Shown piece after piece: positions 17,889 through 25,067 of a stretch of 64,000 nucleotides of DNA (the first letter of the stretch is position 1; each line of letters begins with the position of its first letter). The stretch is taken from NCBI GenBank assembly GCA_019638115.1, contig JAHBUK010000003.1:777158-841157 (forward strand). The letters run 5' to 3'. A program made the position numbers and the translations under genes. Below the pieces are notes generated by a model that saw only the letters and a list, made by a program, of their open reading frames with translations, searched no databases and had not been told where the DNA came from. Source of the DNA: Flavobacteriales bacterium (GTDB lineage: Bacteria; Bacteroidota; Bacteroidia; Flavobacteriales_F; PHOS-HE28).

Positions 17889-19814
17889 ATGCGCCGACCC
17901 CTACCGTTCGTTGATGTGCCAGGCTTAGTCCTGAGCGTATTGTTGTTCATCTTCTTCGTGCCACATGCAGTGGCACAGTACCCCATGCCGAAACTGCCTG
18001 CCGTTTCGGGCGAACGGGCTTTTCCCACGGGTGATGGTGAGCGCTCTTTGATACTGCATGCCGAACCGCTTGGTGTGGCCGGCCTGGGTGAGCCTGCGGT
18101 GCGCTGGTCCTCCAAACTCGCGCGGTTCACGCCGCGTGATCATGGCTTGCCCGAAGTGGCGGCCATCAAAGCTGCCAAACTGGCGAGCAAACAGGACAGC
18201 TATGATCCGGAGGCCACCGAACAGTTCGGTCTATTGAAAGTGACAGAGCCTACCATTGGCGCCAACTTCGAGGCAAACTGGTCCGTGGCACAAACTCCGC
18301 CGGACAACAGCATGGCCATTTCAAATGGAGGGATCATCGTTACCGCCAACAATGACGAAGTGCTGTACATGAACACTTCGGGCAACTTGCTCCAGTTCTA
18401 CGGTTGGCAGGATTTCTTCAGCAACCCCAACCTGAATGCGAACATCTACGACCCCAAAGTGGTGTACGACAGCCAGGCCGATCGTTTCATCATGACCGTT
18501 CTCCACGGAAGCACGGCGTCGAATTCCATCGTACTGCTCTGCTTCTCACAGACCAACAACCCCTTGACCGGTGGGTGGCACGTGTACGGTCTTCAAGGGA
18601 ACATCCTCAACAACAACACGTGGTTCGATTATCCGAGCATCGGCATCTCCAACAGCGATGTTTTCGTTTCCGGCAACCTGTTCAGTAGCGGGGCCAATCA
18701 GTTCAACCAGGCGATCATATTCCAAGTGGGCAAGGCACAAGGTTATGCCGGCCAGAACCTCAACTACCTGTACTGGTCCAACCTCACCGCCTCACCATTT
18801 CCGGCCTTCACGCTTCAACCAGCTACGTGGGGCCAGCAAGGCAACTACGGGCCGGGCATGCTGCTTATCAGCAACAACTCCGGTGGTGGTAGTGTCATGC
18901 GCGTATGGGAGATCACCAACAACGTTTCGTCAAACCCGGTCATCAATTCATACAACACCACGGTACCCAACTATTCGCCTGCGGCCAATGCCAACCAACA
19001 AGGGACCAGCGTTCTTCTGGACAATGGGGATTGCCGAGTGATGAACGCCTTCTACCTCGACGGCAAAGTGCACTACACGCACAGCACGGACATCGGCGGT
19101 GGCTGGAACGGTGTGCGGTACGGTCGAGTGAACGTCTCCAACCTGCAAACGACCACGGCCAACTTAGGTAACCAGGGAGGTAGCGATCTTTCCTATCCGG
19201 CAGTGGCCTCGTTCGGCAGTGTTCCCTCGGATCAGGATGTGATGATCGCTTTTCTGCGCAGCTCGCCGGGTGTTTTTCCGGAGGTGCGGGTGGTGAACTG
19301 CGATCAGAACATGCAATGGAGCAACGGCGTGCTGGTGAAGGCCGGGGAGACCTACTCCAGTTTCCTGCAACAGAACAACGTGGCCCGCTGGGGTGACTAC
19401 ACCGGTATTGCACGCAAGCACAACGCCTCTTCACCACGTGTTTGGCTGGCCGCCTGTTATGGCGCAAACGTGCCGGGCAACCAGAACAACACCTACAAGA
19501 CATGGGTGGCCGAAGTGGGCGGTGTATCGCAGGTCGGTATGGATGAACTTCCTGCCGGTCGTGATATGCGGGTCTATCCGAACCCGGTGATGGACCGCTT
19601 CCAACTGCAATTCACATTGGCGGAGACCACCGCACTGCGCGTGGAACTCCTGGATGTGCAAGGTGCGCTGGTAAAGCTCCTCCACGAGGATACGCGCCGG
19701 CCCGGCGAATACCTCTTTTCCTTCAACCGAGCAGCGCTTTCTTCGGGCACCTACCAACTCATCCTTCGCGGTAACAACTCCATCATTGGCCATGCAACGA
19801 TCATTGTACAATAA
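17889..19814 (+). CDS. Large exported protein with T9SS sorting domain
   Basis: 641 residues from ATG 17889 (MRRPLPFVDVPGLVLSVLLF), followed by a signal peptide ending AVAQ. The long middle looks like an Asn/Gly-rich beta-propeller-like extracellular domain (WSVAQTPPDNSMAISNGGII, VYDSQADRFIMTVLHGS). No catalytic motif is clear. The last ~80 residues form a T9SS type A domain (VYPNPVMDRFQLQF, LLDVQGALV, LSSGTYQLIL). The stop overlaps the next small lipoprotein frame by 23 bp. Confidence 0.83.
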   Translation: MRRPLPFVDVPGLVLSVLLFIFFVPHAVAQYPMPKLPAVSGERAFPTGDGERSLILHAEPLGVAGLGEPAVRWSSKLARFTPRDHGLPEVAAIKAAKLASKQDSYDPEATEQFGLLKVTEPTIGANFEANWSVAQTPPDNSMAISNGGIIVTANNDEVLYMNTSGNLLQFYGWQDFFSNPNLNANIYDPKVVYDSQADRFIMTVLHGSTASNSIVLLCFSQTNNPLTGGWHVYGLQGNILNNNTWFDYPSIGISNSDVFVSGNLFSSGANQFNQAIIFQVGKAQGYAGQNLNYLYWSNLTASPFPAFTLQPATWGQQGNYGPGMLLISNNSGGGSVMRVWEITNNVSSNPVINSYNTTVPNYSPAANANQQGTSVLLDNGDCRVMNAFYLDGKVHYTHSTDIGGGWNGVRYGRVNVSNLQTTTANLGNQGGSDLSYPAVASFGSVPSDQDVMIAFLRSSPGVFPEVRVVNCDQNMQWSNGVLVKAGETYSSFLQQNNVARWGDYTGIARKHNASSPRVWLAACYGANVPGNQNNTYKTWVAEVGGVSQVGMDELPAGRDMRVYPNPVMDRFQLQFTLAETTALRVELLDVQGALVKLLHEDTRRPGEYLFSFNRAALSSGTYQLILRGNNSIIGHATIIVQ

Positions 19815-20010
19815 CCTGCTGCCTGCTCTGGTGTTCTTGCTCTTCGCCTGTGGCAATGGGAAGAACGCCAACACGGGAGGTGCTGCGGACGCCCCCCAGC
19901 GTGAACGCGGAGCACATGGTGATCCACAGACCGCACCGGCGCACAACGCTCCGGACCAGGATCGCATTGACAGCCTGAAACGGGAAAAGCAAAGAGAGAA
20001 AGGCGAGTAG
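19792..20010 (+). CDS. Small putative lipoprotein
   Basis: 72 residues from ATG 19792. The N-terminus (MQRSLYNNLLPALVFLLFAC) is a lipoprotein signal with a lipobox ending at Cys20. The mature part is short, hydrophilic and rich in Gly, Ala and charged residues (RIDSLKREKQREKGE). The start lies inside the end of the preceding gene. Nothing indicates a function. The clear signal and lipobox favour a real gene. Confidence 0.55.
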   Translation: MQRSLYNNLLPALVFLLFACGNGKNANTGGAADAPQRERGAHGDPQTAPAHNAPDQDRIDSLKREKQREKGE

Positions 20011-20116
20011 GTCCGCAGTTGGAGATGAAGGGAGCGACGGTCGGGCATCGTTGTTGGCCTGTGCTTGTGCCTGCCCTTTCCTTCAGGGCTTGCTCATCGG
20101 CAAATCCTGCTTTCCC

Positions 20117-20233
20117 ATGAACAACCTATTGCGTGGAATTCTCGCTGGTGGCGCGGCTGCCAAATGGGGCGGTGGCTGTTTCAGCACCATCCTCATCTTC
20201 GTTCTGGTGTACGTGCTTCTGGGGAGTTGTTGA
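20117..20233 (+). CDS. Very small membrane protein (38 aa)
   Basis: Starts at ATG 20117 (MNNLLRGILAGGAAAKWGGG) and ends in a single hydrophobic helix and a Cys (ILIFVLVYVLLGSC). The layout, a Gly-rich AAKWGGGCFST followed by one helix and a terminal LG-x-C, resembles small Bacteroidota membrane proteins I have seen, but I cannot name a family. An in-frame start 66 nt upstream would add an unlikely Cys-rich leader. Confidence 0.45.
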   Translation: MNNLLRGILAGGAAAKWGGGCFSTILIFVLVYVLLGSC

Positions 20234-20368
20234 CCCGGTGCAGTGATCGAATGTCCCCGCACCATGCCTGAGCGGGTATTGCTGGTGTGGCAGTGCTGAA
20301 CGCCGCGCTGGAGTTGCCCTGTTCATTGAGGCGCACGTGCCGGGGATCATATTGGAAGTGGGGCGGCC

Positions 20369-21175
20369 TCACCACCGCCCGGCTTCCGGCTCCTTGGGTT
20401 GCCAAAGGCGATAGAGCAGCCCCCAGCGCATCGCCCAGACCGTGGGTGTGCCTTGTATGGTGGCTTGCTCGTAGTAATATCCGTGGAGCGTGCTGGTCCG
20501 TGCGTAGGCCACCGTGTACTCCACCAAGCCTTCATCACTCCACAGGTACTCCAGTCCGGCCAACGCAGTGAAGCGCCCGAAAGTGGCGGTCAGCTCCGCG
20601 CCGGCACCCAGCGTGAAGGTGTTGCGCTGAAGAACAGTGGCGCTCATCCAGGTGGTCGTGTACACCGTGTCGCCAATGTTATTGTCGATGTGCGTTCCGG
20701 AGGAACGTGACCCCCCGCCTTGCGTGAGCGCACCTTCATCCATGAACGACCAGACCATGGAAACATGGGGGATGAAAGCAATGCGCTTGGACCATAGAGG
20801 AAAGCGCTGACCGATGCGCAAAGGAAGGCTTGTGTAGGACAAAAGCGGTGTGGTGTTCTTGTGGGTGGCCACGCCCAGGTCGTGCACTGTGCAGTATTGC
20901 GATTGCTTGTGGCGCATCCAGCCGAGGGAAAGCATGGTGTTGCCCAGAGCCACACGGCCGCCAATGCCCCAGAAGCCATCGGTATGCATGCCTGTGCCGA
21001 TACGCTGAGCGGGTGCTAGCAGCTCCGGACTGCGCCATACGATGCCGCCTTCTCCCTGCACGTGTAGTTCCTCCTTCCACCAAGGAAGTGGAGACACGGA
21101 TTGTGCGCTGACGGAACTCTCAAGCAGGAGCCCACAGCAGATCATTGCTGAACATCCTATCAAGTGTACGCTCAT
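20369..21175 (-). CDS. Probable outer-membrane beta-barrel protein
   Basis: 268 residues. The signal peptide (MICCGLLLESSVSAQ region) is followed by alternating aromatic/hydrophobic strands: GIGGRVALGNTMLSLGWM, LSYTSLPLRIGQRF, AFIPHVSMVWSF, FTLGAGAELTATFGRFTALA, AMRWGLLYRLW. This pattern suggests an 8-10 stranded barrel of the outer membrane. I recognise no specific family. A -7 box sits 7 nt before ATG 21175, consistent with this start. Confidence 0.65.
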   Translation of the reverse strand: MSVHLIGCSAMICCGLLLESSVSAQSVSPLPWWKEELHVQGEGGIVWRSPELLAPAQRIGTGMHTDGFWGIGGRVALGNTMLSLGWMRHKQSQYCTVHDLGVATHKNTTPLLSYTSLPLRIGQRFPLWSKRIAFIPHVSMVWSFMDEGALTQGGGSRSSGTHIDNNIGDTVYTTTWMSATVLQRNTFTLGAGAELTATFGRFTALAGLEYLWSDEGLVEYTVAYARTSTLHGYYYEQATIQGTPTVWAMRWGLLYRLWQPKEPEAGRW

Positions 21176-21182
21176 GGTCGAT

Positions 21183-21190
21183 CGAAGTTA
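21183..21190 (-). promoter_or_regulatory. -7 promoter box (TAACTTCG) just upstream of the barrel gene
   Basis: One mismatch to TAnnTTTG and only 7 nt before the ATG, a spacing that would give a transcript with almost no leader. Confidence 0.45.
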
Positions 21191-21322
21191 CAGCCGCAAC
21201 GTGTATGGTCGTTATCCATGACCACACTTTTCGACCCACAAGAGAAGCGGTTCGTGATCCCCGGATACTCGCGCTCGGGGCTGCGTTCGGTGTGCTACTG
21301 TCGGATGCCTGTGCGACCTCAC

Positions 21323-21488
21323 ATCCACCGCGGCCAAGCCAAATACCACTTCGTTACCGGCCGCGCCAGCGCCTGTATGCCCAGGTTGTCGCTGGCCTCG
21401 GCAATGTCGTGCGTGCTGCCGTCCTTGTAGAGCAGTTCGATGCGGTCCTTGGCGGGGTCGTAGGCGTTGTTGACGATGCTGCCGGTGA
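21323..21488 (-). pseudogene. 3'-end fragment of the HD-domain gene (copy D)
   Basis: 166 bp align without gaps to 23576-23741, the 3' end of the intact HD gene, with 153 matches (92 percent). The frame encodes the last ~55 residues of that protein (SIVNNAYDPAKDRIELLYKD ... PVTKWYLAWPRW) and closes with ATG-TGA. Several differences are silent, suggesting it diverged while still coding. It is the last of three fragments, each closing a small gene module. Confidence 0.88.
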
Positions 21489-21509
21489 GCGGACTTGGTA
21501 GGTGGTTGT

Positions 21510-22280
21510 CTATGGAGTGATGCTCCGAGAGCCCAAGAAGACTTCGTTCAAGACTTCCTGTGCAACGGATCGACTGCTGTTGTGAAGCCCTACTTCCTTC
21601 ACCTGAGTGCAGCTGCCGTTCTCTTCCAAGATCAGTTCTACAACGTTGTAGCAGATCGTGCAGCCGGTTATCACCTTAGCTTGAACCACGATGTCCTGGT
21701 CTTTCCTTATGGAATGCGCCATGATGGCATAGGTCCCTGGCCTGGGTGCGTACCTCCATCGTTCACCGAAATGAGCATCCAGACTGATCACCAAAATGTT
21801 GTCTTGCCTTTTCCAATGGAGATTGTTGTTCCTTGAGTCATCACAAAGAAGTAGAAGGCCGTTCTCGTCAATATGGATGGATGTATAGCTCAGTCGATGG
21901 TCATTCAAAACGAAGTAGTCCGTCACCAAGCTGTCCCTGACCTTTAGAAGTAATGAGAAGGCCCGTGCTTCCGTATAGCTCTTCGCTTGAGTGAGAACGT
22001 AAATGCTGTCATTCAACTTGGACGACTCATAGAGCTTGGTCGCCATTGCAACGTCTCGTTCAGGCAGGCCGATGAGGTCCTTGAAATTGTTCGGCCGGAT
22101 ATCGCCGGTGATCGGGTCGAGGACCTTGTCACCCACGATCATATCCAAAGGATGGTCAGGTAATTTTTGCTCGAGCTCCAATTGTCGAGCACCGTCTTCG
22201 ATCGGGGATGAGCACGAAGAGAGCAGCATCGCCGAGCAGATGATCGCAGCTGTTGCAATAACAAGCCGATGGAATACCAT
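21510..22280 (-). CDS. Lipoprotein of unknown function
   Basis: 256 residues. The N-terminus (MVFHRLVIATAAIICSAMLL) leads to a lipobox LLSSC with Cys23. The mature protein is soluble and mixed alpha/beta, with a two-Cys stretch VITGCTICYNVV. No family is recognised. Base composition is lower in GC than its neighbours, which suggests acquisition. It lies between HD 3'-end copies C and D (21 bp before D) and has its own -7 box 4 nt upstream of the ATG. It is the third small module behind the HD gene. Confidence 0.75.
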   Translation of the reverse strand: MVFHRLVIATAAIICSAMLLSSCSSPIEDGARQLELEQKLPDHPLDMIVGDKVLDPITGDIRPNNFKDLIGLPERDVAMATKLYESSKLNDSIYVLTQAKSYTEARAFSLLLKVRDSLVTDYFVLNDHRLSYTSIHIDENGLLLLCDDSRNNNLHWKRQDNILVISLDAHFGERWRYAPRPGTYAIMAHSIRKDQDIVVQAKVITGCTICYNVVELILEENGSCTQVKEVGLHNSSRSVAQEVLNEVFLGSRSITP

Positions 22281-22284
22281 GCAT

Positions 22285-22292
22285 CGAATTTA
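22285..22292 (-). promoter_or_regulatory. -7 promoter box (TAAATTCG) just upstream of the lipoprotein gene
   Basis: One mismatch to TAnnTTTG, 4 nt before ATG 22280. It sits between HD fragment C and the module gene. Confidence 0.45.
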
Positions 22293-22299
22293 ATCGCCC

Positions 22300-22385
22300 A
22301 CCCACCTCGGCCACGCCAAATACCACTTCGTTACCGGCCGCGCCAGCGCCTGAATGCCCAGGTTGTCGCTGGCCTCGGCGATGTC
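22300..22385 (-). pseudogene. 3'-end fragment of the HD-domain gene (copy C)
   Basis: 86 bp align without gaps to 23576-23661 with 82 matches (95 percent). It encodes DIAEASDNLGIQ ... AWPRWVGD and then stops. Beyond 22385 a short stretch (GGTCATTGGCCGGGTC) resembles HD sequence about 35 bp further in, so the copy may continue past an internal deletion. Confidence 0.85.
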
Positions 22386-22404
22386 ACACCGGTCATTGGC
22401 CGGG

Positions 22405-22692
22405 TCATTCGAGATGCTTGCGTCGTAACTCACGTTTCCCATGGAAGATCCGTACGATCTGGAGTTCCATGGCAGTGATACGGTGTATGATGCGATAAGG
22501 CCCGAACGCGATCTCTCGGATAGAACGGTCCTTGAATTCTCTCACCATATGCCCGGTCATCGGATGTGCTCCCAGGAATTGGACACGCTCCATCAGCCGT
22601 TCTACGAAGCGACGGGCGTTTTAGGGGGAATCGAGTGCGATCGTGTCATGGATCGCATGCAGGTCTCGCTTGGCACTGGGGGACCATGTCAC
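22405..22692 (-). pseudogene. RelE/ParE-type toxin gene with an in-frame nonsense codon
   Basis: Read from GTG 22692, which overlaps the antitoxin stop (GTGA), the frame gives VTWSPSAKRDLHAIHDTIAL and DSP, then TAA at 22621-22623 (codon 24), then NARRFVERLMERVQFLGAHP, IREIAFGPYRIIHRI and IVRIFHGKREL. Apart from the stop this is a complete ~95-residue RelE/ParE ribonuclease or gyrase-toxin fold. The stop is in place of a coding residue in a conserved stretch, so the toxin is probably inactive. An internal ATG at 22593 could make only the last 62 residues. Confidence 0.8.
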
Positions 22693-22871
22693 TTACGCCA
22701 TTTGCGCTTGAATGAGGCCATGACCTTCTCGTGCGGTATACCCTTGCCGTCCTTCAGTTCAGCAAGCCCCTTTTCCACCTGCTCAATGAAGACCAAGCGC
22801 TCCAGGAGCTCATCCAACTGGAACTCATCGGGCATGGACTTGAGCGTGGCTTGTGCGGTGCGCTTCTTCAT
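22689..22871 (-). CDS. Antitoxin-like partner of the RelE/ParE gene
   Basis: 60 residues from ATG 22871 (MKKRTAQATLKSMPDEFQLD); a TTG 9 nt upstream is less likely. It has a helical, acidic middle (ELLERLVFIEQVEKGLAEL) and the tail KGIPHEKVMASFKRKW that is common in small antitoxins paired with RelE/ParE toxins. It overlaps the toxin frame by 4 bp. With the toxin broken, it may be a free antitoxin. A perfect -7 box lies 6 nt upstream of ATG 22871. Confidence 0.7.
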   Translation of the reverse strand: MKKRTAQATLKSMPDEFQLDELLERLVFIEQVEKGLAELKDGKGIPHEKVMASFKRKWRK

Positions 22872-22877
22872 GGTCTT

Positions 22878-22885
22878 CAAAGATA
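22878..22885 (-). promoter_or_regulatory. -7 promoter box (TATCTTTG) just upstream of the antitoxin gene
   Basis: Exact TAnnTTTG, 6 nt before ATG 22871. It implies a leaderless transcript for the toxin-antitoxin module. Confidence 0.55.
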
Positions 22886-22911
22886 AAGAGCGATAGAGGG
22901 CTGCGCATCAC

Positions 22912-22994
22912 ACCCACCGCGGCCACGCCAAGTACCACTTCGTTACCGGCCTCGCCAGCGCCATTATACCCTGGTTGTCGCTGGCTTCGGCGAT
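22912..22994 (-). pseudogene. 3'-end fragment of the HD-domain gene (copy B)
   Basis: 83 bp align without gaps to 23576-23658 with 76 matches (92 percent). The frame reads IAEASDNQGIMALARPVTKW, then YLAWPRWV and TGA. It begins 2 nt after the stop of the preceding membrane-protein gene, so the junction is very tight. Confidence 0.88.
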
Positions 22995-22996
22995 CA

Positions 22997-23569
22997 TCAT
23001 CCACCGGTTGCGATGAGCGTGACCAGCCAGGCAATTACGACGACAAAGAGAATACCCCGCAGGAGCATCCGTGTTTCTGGAGACCATCTTGGAAACAAGA
23101 GCAGGATCGCAAAGAGGAGAGCGGTGAATGGGAATGGCCTGTATTGCTCTTTTACGCTTTCTGTGGGGTACCACTTGGTAGATGAGGTCCTGTAGCTGCG
23201 ATAACGTACCACCTTGCTCGTGATGGCGCTGAGGTCGACATCTATGGAATCACCGACGGCGAAATTGTTCGCTGTACGTTGTGTCCAGATTCGGCTTCCG
23301 TTCAACAGGTAAATATTCGACCAATAGCGCATATGGCCCGAACCAACTCCGTAGTGCCGACCTTCGAACGATCCGAATTCGGAAACTTGGACGATCACGG
23401 TTGCTCGCCTGTGTGTCGGCAAGTTGGTGTCGAGGACCGAAGTGAGACCGCCAATAATTACGAGCACATAGATCAAACGAACAGGGAGTGGGTCGTGCGT
23501 GCTGAACAACAAGCGATGTAACCGCGACTTGCCAACCACGTTCCTTTCCACTTTTCCGACCTTCTTCAT
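22997..23569 (-). CDS. Membrane protein of unknown function
   Basis: 190 residues from ATG 23569, which overlaps the HD gene stop by 4 bp (ATGA) and so is probably translationally coupled to it. There is one early membrane helix (VRLIYVLVIIGGLTSVL), an extracytoplasmic middle of ~85 residues with beta character (ATVIVQVSEFGSFEGRHYGV), and two C-terminal helices (FPFTALLFAILLLF and LLRGILFVVVIAWLVTLI). No family is recognised. It is the first module behind the HD gene and stops 2 nt before HD fragment B. Confidence 0.7.
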   Translation of the reverse strand: MKKVGKVERNVVGKSRLHRLLFSTHDPLPVRLIYVLVIIGGLTSVLDTNLPTHRRATVIVQVSEFGSFEGRHYGVGSGHMRYWSNIYLLNGSRIWTQRTANNFAVGDSIDVDLSAITSKVVRYRSYRTSSTKWYPTESVKEQYRPFPFTALLFAILLLFPRWSPETRMLLRGILFVVVIAWLVTLIATGG

Positions 23570-24783
23570 GCACCTACCCACCGCGGCCACGCCAAGTACC
23601 ACTTCGTTACCGGCCGCGCCAGCGCCTGTATGCCCAGGTTGTCGCTGGCCTCGGCAATGTCGCGCAGCGTGCCATCCTTGTAGAGGAGCTCGATGCGGTC
23701 CTTGGCGGGATCGTAGGCGTTGTTCACGATGCTGCCGGTGATCACGAAGTGGGCCGCATCCGCCACGGGGATGCCCAAGAGCACCGACACCTGTTGGCGT
23801 AGTTCGGCCACACGCGTATCCTCCCAGGGGATGTTCTGCAGCCGGATGCGCAGGTTGCGGCGGTGTACCAGATCGGTGGCGAGATGGGCCAGCACCTTGT
23901 CCGGGTGATCGCACCACACCTTCACGGCACCCATGATGTCGTGGTCGTCCAGCTTCAGGAAGTCGGCCAGCACGGCGGGGTCGTTGAAGCTGGCGCGGTC
24001 CAGGCGGGCGCTGAGGAAGCGCAGCAGGGCAGGGGAGGCGAAGAGCGGCGTGCCTTGCAGTGCCAGCTCTTTCGCGCGGCGCAGCGTTTCCACCAACATC
24101 ATCTCGCAGGCCACCACGGTCTTGTGCAGGTACACCTGCCAGTACATCAGCCGCCGCGCCACCAGGAACTTTTCGATGCTGTAGATCGCCTTCTCTTCCA
24201 CCACCAAGCGGTCGTCCACCACTTGCAGCATTTTCAGGATGCGCTCCCCGCCGATCACGCCTTCGCTGACGCCGGTGTAGAAGCTGTCGCGGTTCAGGTA
24301 GTCCAGGCGGTCCACATCCAGCTGGCTGCTCACCAACTGGTGCAGGAAGTGCTTGGGATATTGGTTGCGGAAGATGCGGATGCCGAGGTCCAGCGCGCCA
24401 CCGAACTCGGCATTGAGCGCGTCCATCACCAGGGCGCTCACCGCTTCGTGACCGATGCCCTCCACCAGGCTGTGCTCCAGCGCGTGGCTGAAGGGCCCGT
24501 GCCCCACATCGTGCAACAGAATGGCGATGCGGGCACCGAGCGCTTCTTCTTCAGTGATGTCATGCCCTTTGGCACGAAGCGTTGCGATGGCCTCGCCCAT
24601 CAGGTGCATCGCCCCCAAGGCATGGTGGAAGCGCGTGTGCAAGGCTCCGGGGTACACCAAGTGCCCAAGCCCCAATTGCTTGATGTACCGCAGCCGCTGG
24701 AACCACGGATGGTCGATCAGCCGCAACACCACCGGGTGCGGCACACTGATGAAACCGTAAATGGGGTCGTTCAGGATCTTCAT
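23566..24783 (-). CDS. HD-superfamily phosphohydrolase (SAMHD1/dGTPase-like)
   Basis: 405 residues from ATG 24783 (MKILNDPIYGFISVPHPVVL); a GTG 9 nt upstream is less likely. The HD metal site is spread over TRFHHALGAMHL, ILLHDVGHGPFSHALEH and the later QLDVDRLDYLNRDS. This matches the SAMHD1-like HD proteins that are conserved in Bacteroidota, which hydrolyse nucleotides or related phosphates; the substrate here is not known. In many Bacteroidota this gene neighbours lpxD-lpxC-lpxA; here they are ~13 kb apart. Its 3' end (23576-23741) has been copied three times downstream. Confidence 0.92.
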   Translation of the reverse strand: MKILNDPIYGFISVPHPVVLRLIDHPWFQRLRYIKQLGLGHLVYPGALHTRFHHALGAMHLMGEAIATLRAKGHDITEEEALGARIAILLHDVGHGPFSHALEHSLVEGIGHEAVSALVMDALNAEFGGALDLGIRIFRNQYPKHFLHQLVSSQLDVDRLDYLNRDSFYTGVSEGVIGGERILKMLQVVDDRLVVEEKAIYSIEKFLVARRLMYWQVYLHKTVVACEMMLVETLRRAKELALQGTPLFASPALLRFLSARLDRASFNDPAVLADFLKLDDHDIMGAVKVWCDHPDKVLAHLATDLVHRRNLRIRLQNIPWEDTRVAELRQQVSVLLGIPVADAAHFVITGSIVNNAYDPAKDRIELLYKDGTLRDIAEASDNLGIQALARPVTKWYLAWPRWVGA

Positions 24784-24849
24784 GTTTCTCACTTCACACC
24801 TTACATCTCACACATCACACATCACACATCTCATCTCCAAATCCCCACA

Positions 24850-24934
24850 CTGAGCGGAGTCGAACGCTGAGCGGAGTCGAACGCTGAGCGGAGTCGAACG
24901 CTGAGCGGAGTCGAACGCTGAGCGGAGTCGAAGC
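24850..24934. repeat. Tandem repeat, five copies of a 17-bp unit
   Basis: Five head-to-tail copies of CTGAGCGGAGTCGAACG, the last ending in AAGC. A single copy of the same word occurs at ~63200, so this is a dispersed genomic motif that has expanded here. Confidence 0.85.
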
Positions 24935-24976
24935 GTCCACATCCTCACATCTTCAAATCTCCACATCCTCAAATCT

Positions 24977-25040
24977 GTCATTGCGAGCAAAGCGAAGCAA
25001 CACATCTGTCATTGCGAGGCTTGCCGAAGCAACACATCTT
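24977..25040. repeat. REP-like palindromic element, two tandem units
   Basis: Two units of CTGTCATTGCGAGC... GAAGCAACACAT. Each is an imperfect palindrome around TTGC ... GCAA. Further copies are at 29316-29345, 42318-42376 and 63130-63195. Confidence 0.75.
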
Positions 25041-25067
25041 CAAATCTCCACATTTCCACATCTACAT

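Larger units (their letters stand above)
24784..25067. repeat. Repeat-filled intergenic region
   Basis: The gap upstream of the HD gene contains CACATCTY-type 8-mers (24787-24845 and 24940-25076), a 17-bp tandem array, and two tandem TCATTGCGAG palindromic units (24977-25040). No gene is supported. Confidence 0.7.

Noticed and set aside
17542..17928. 128-codon plus-strand open frame
   Set aside because: Cys/Trp/Ser-rich shadow-like composition, and it overlaps the signal peptide of the next gene in another frame.
21164..21430. Plus-strand open frame across HD copy D
   Set aside because: It reads the HD fragment in the antisense direction and has no start signal or homology of its own.
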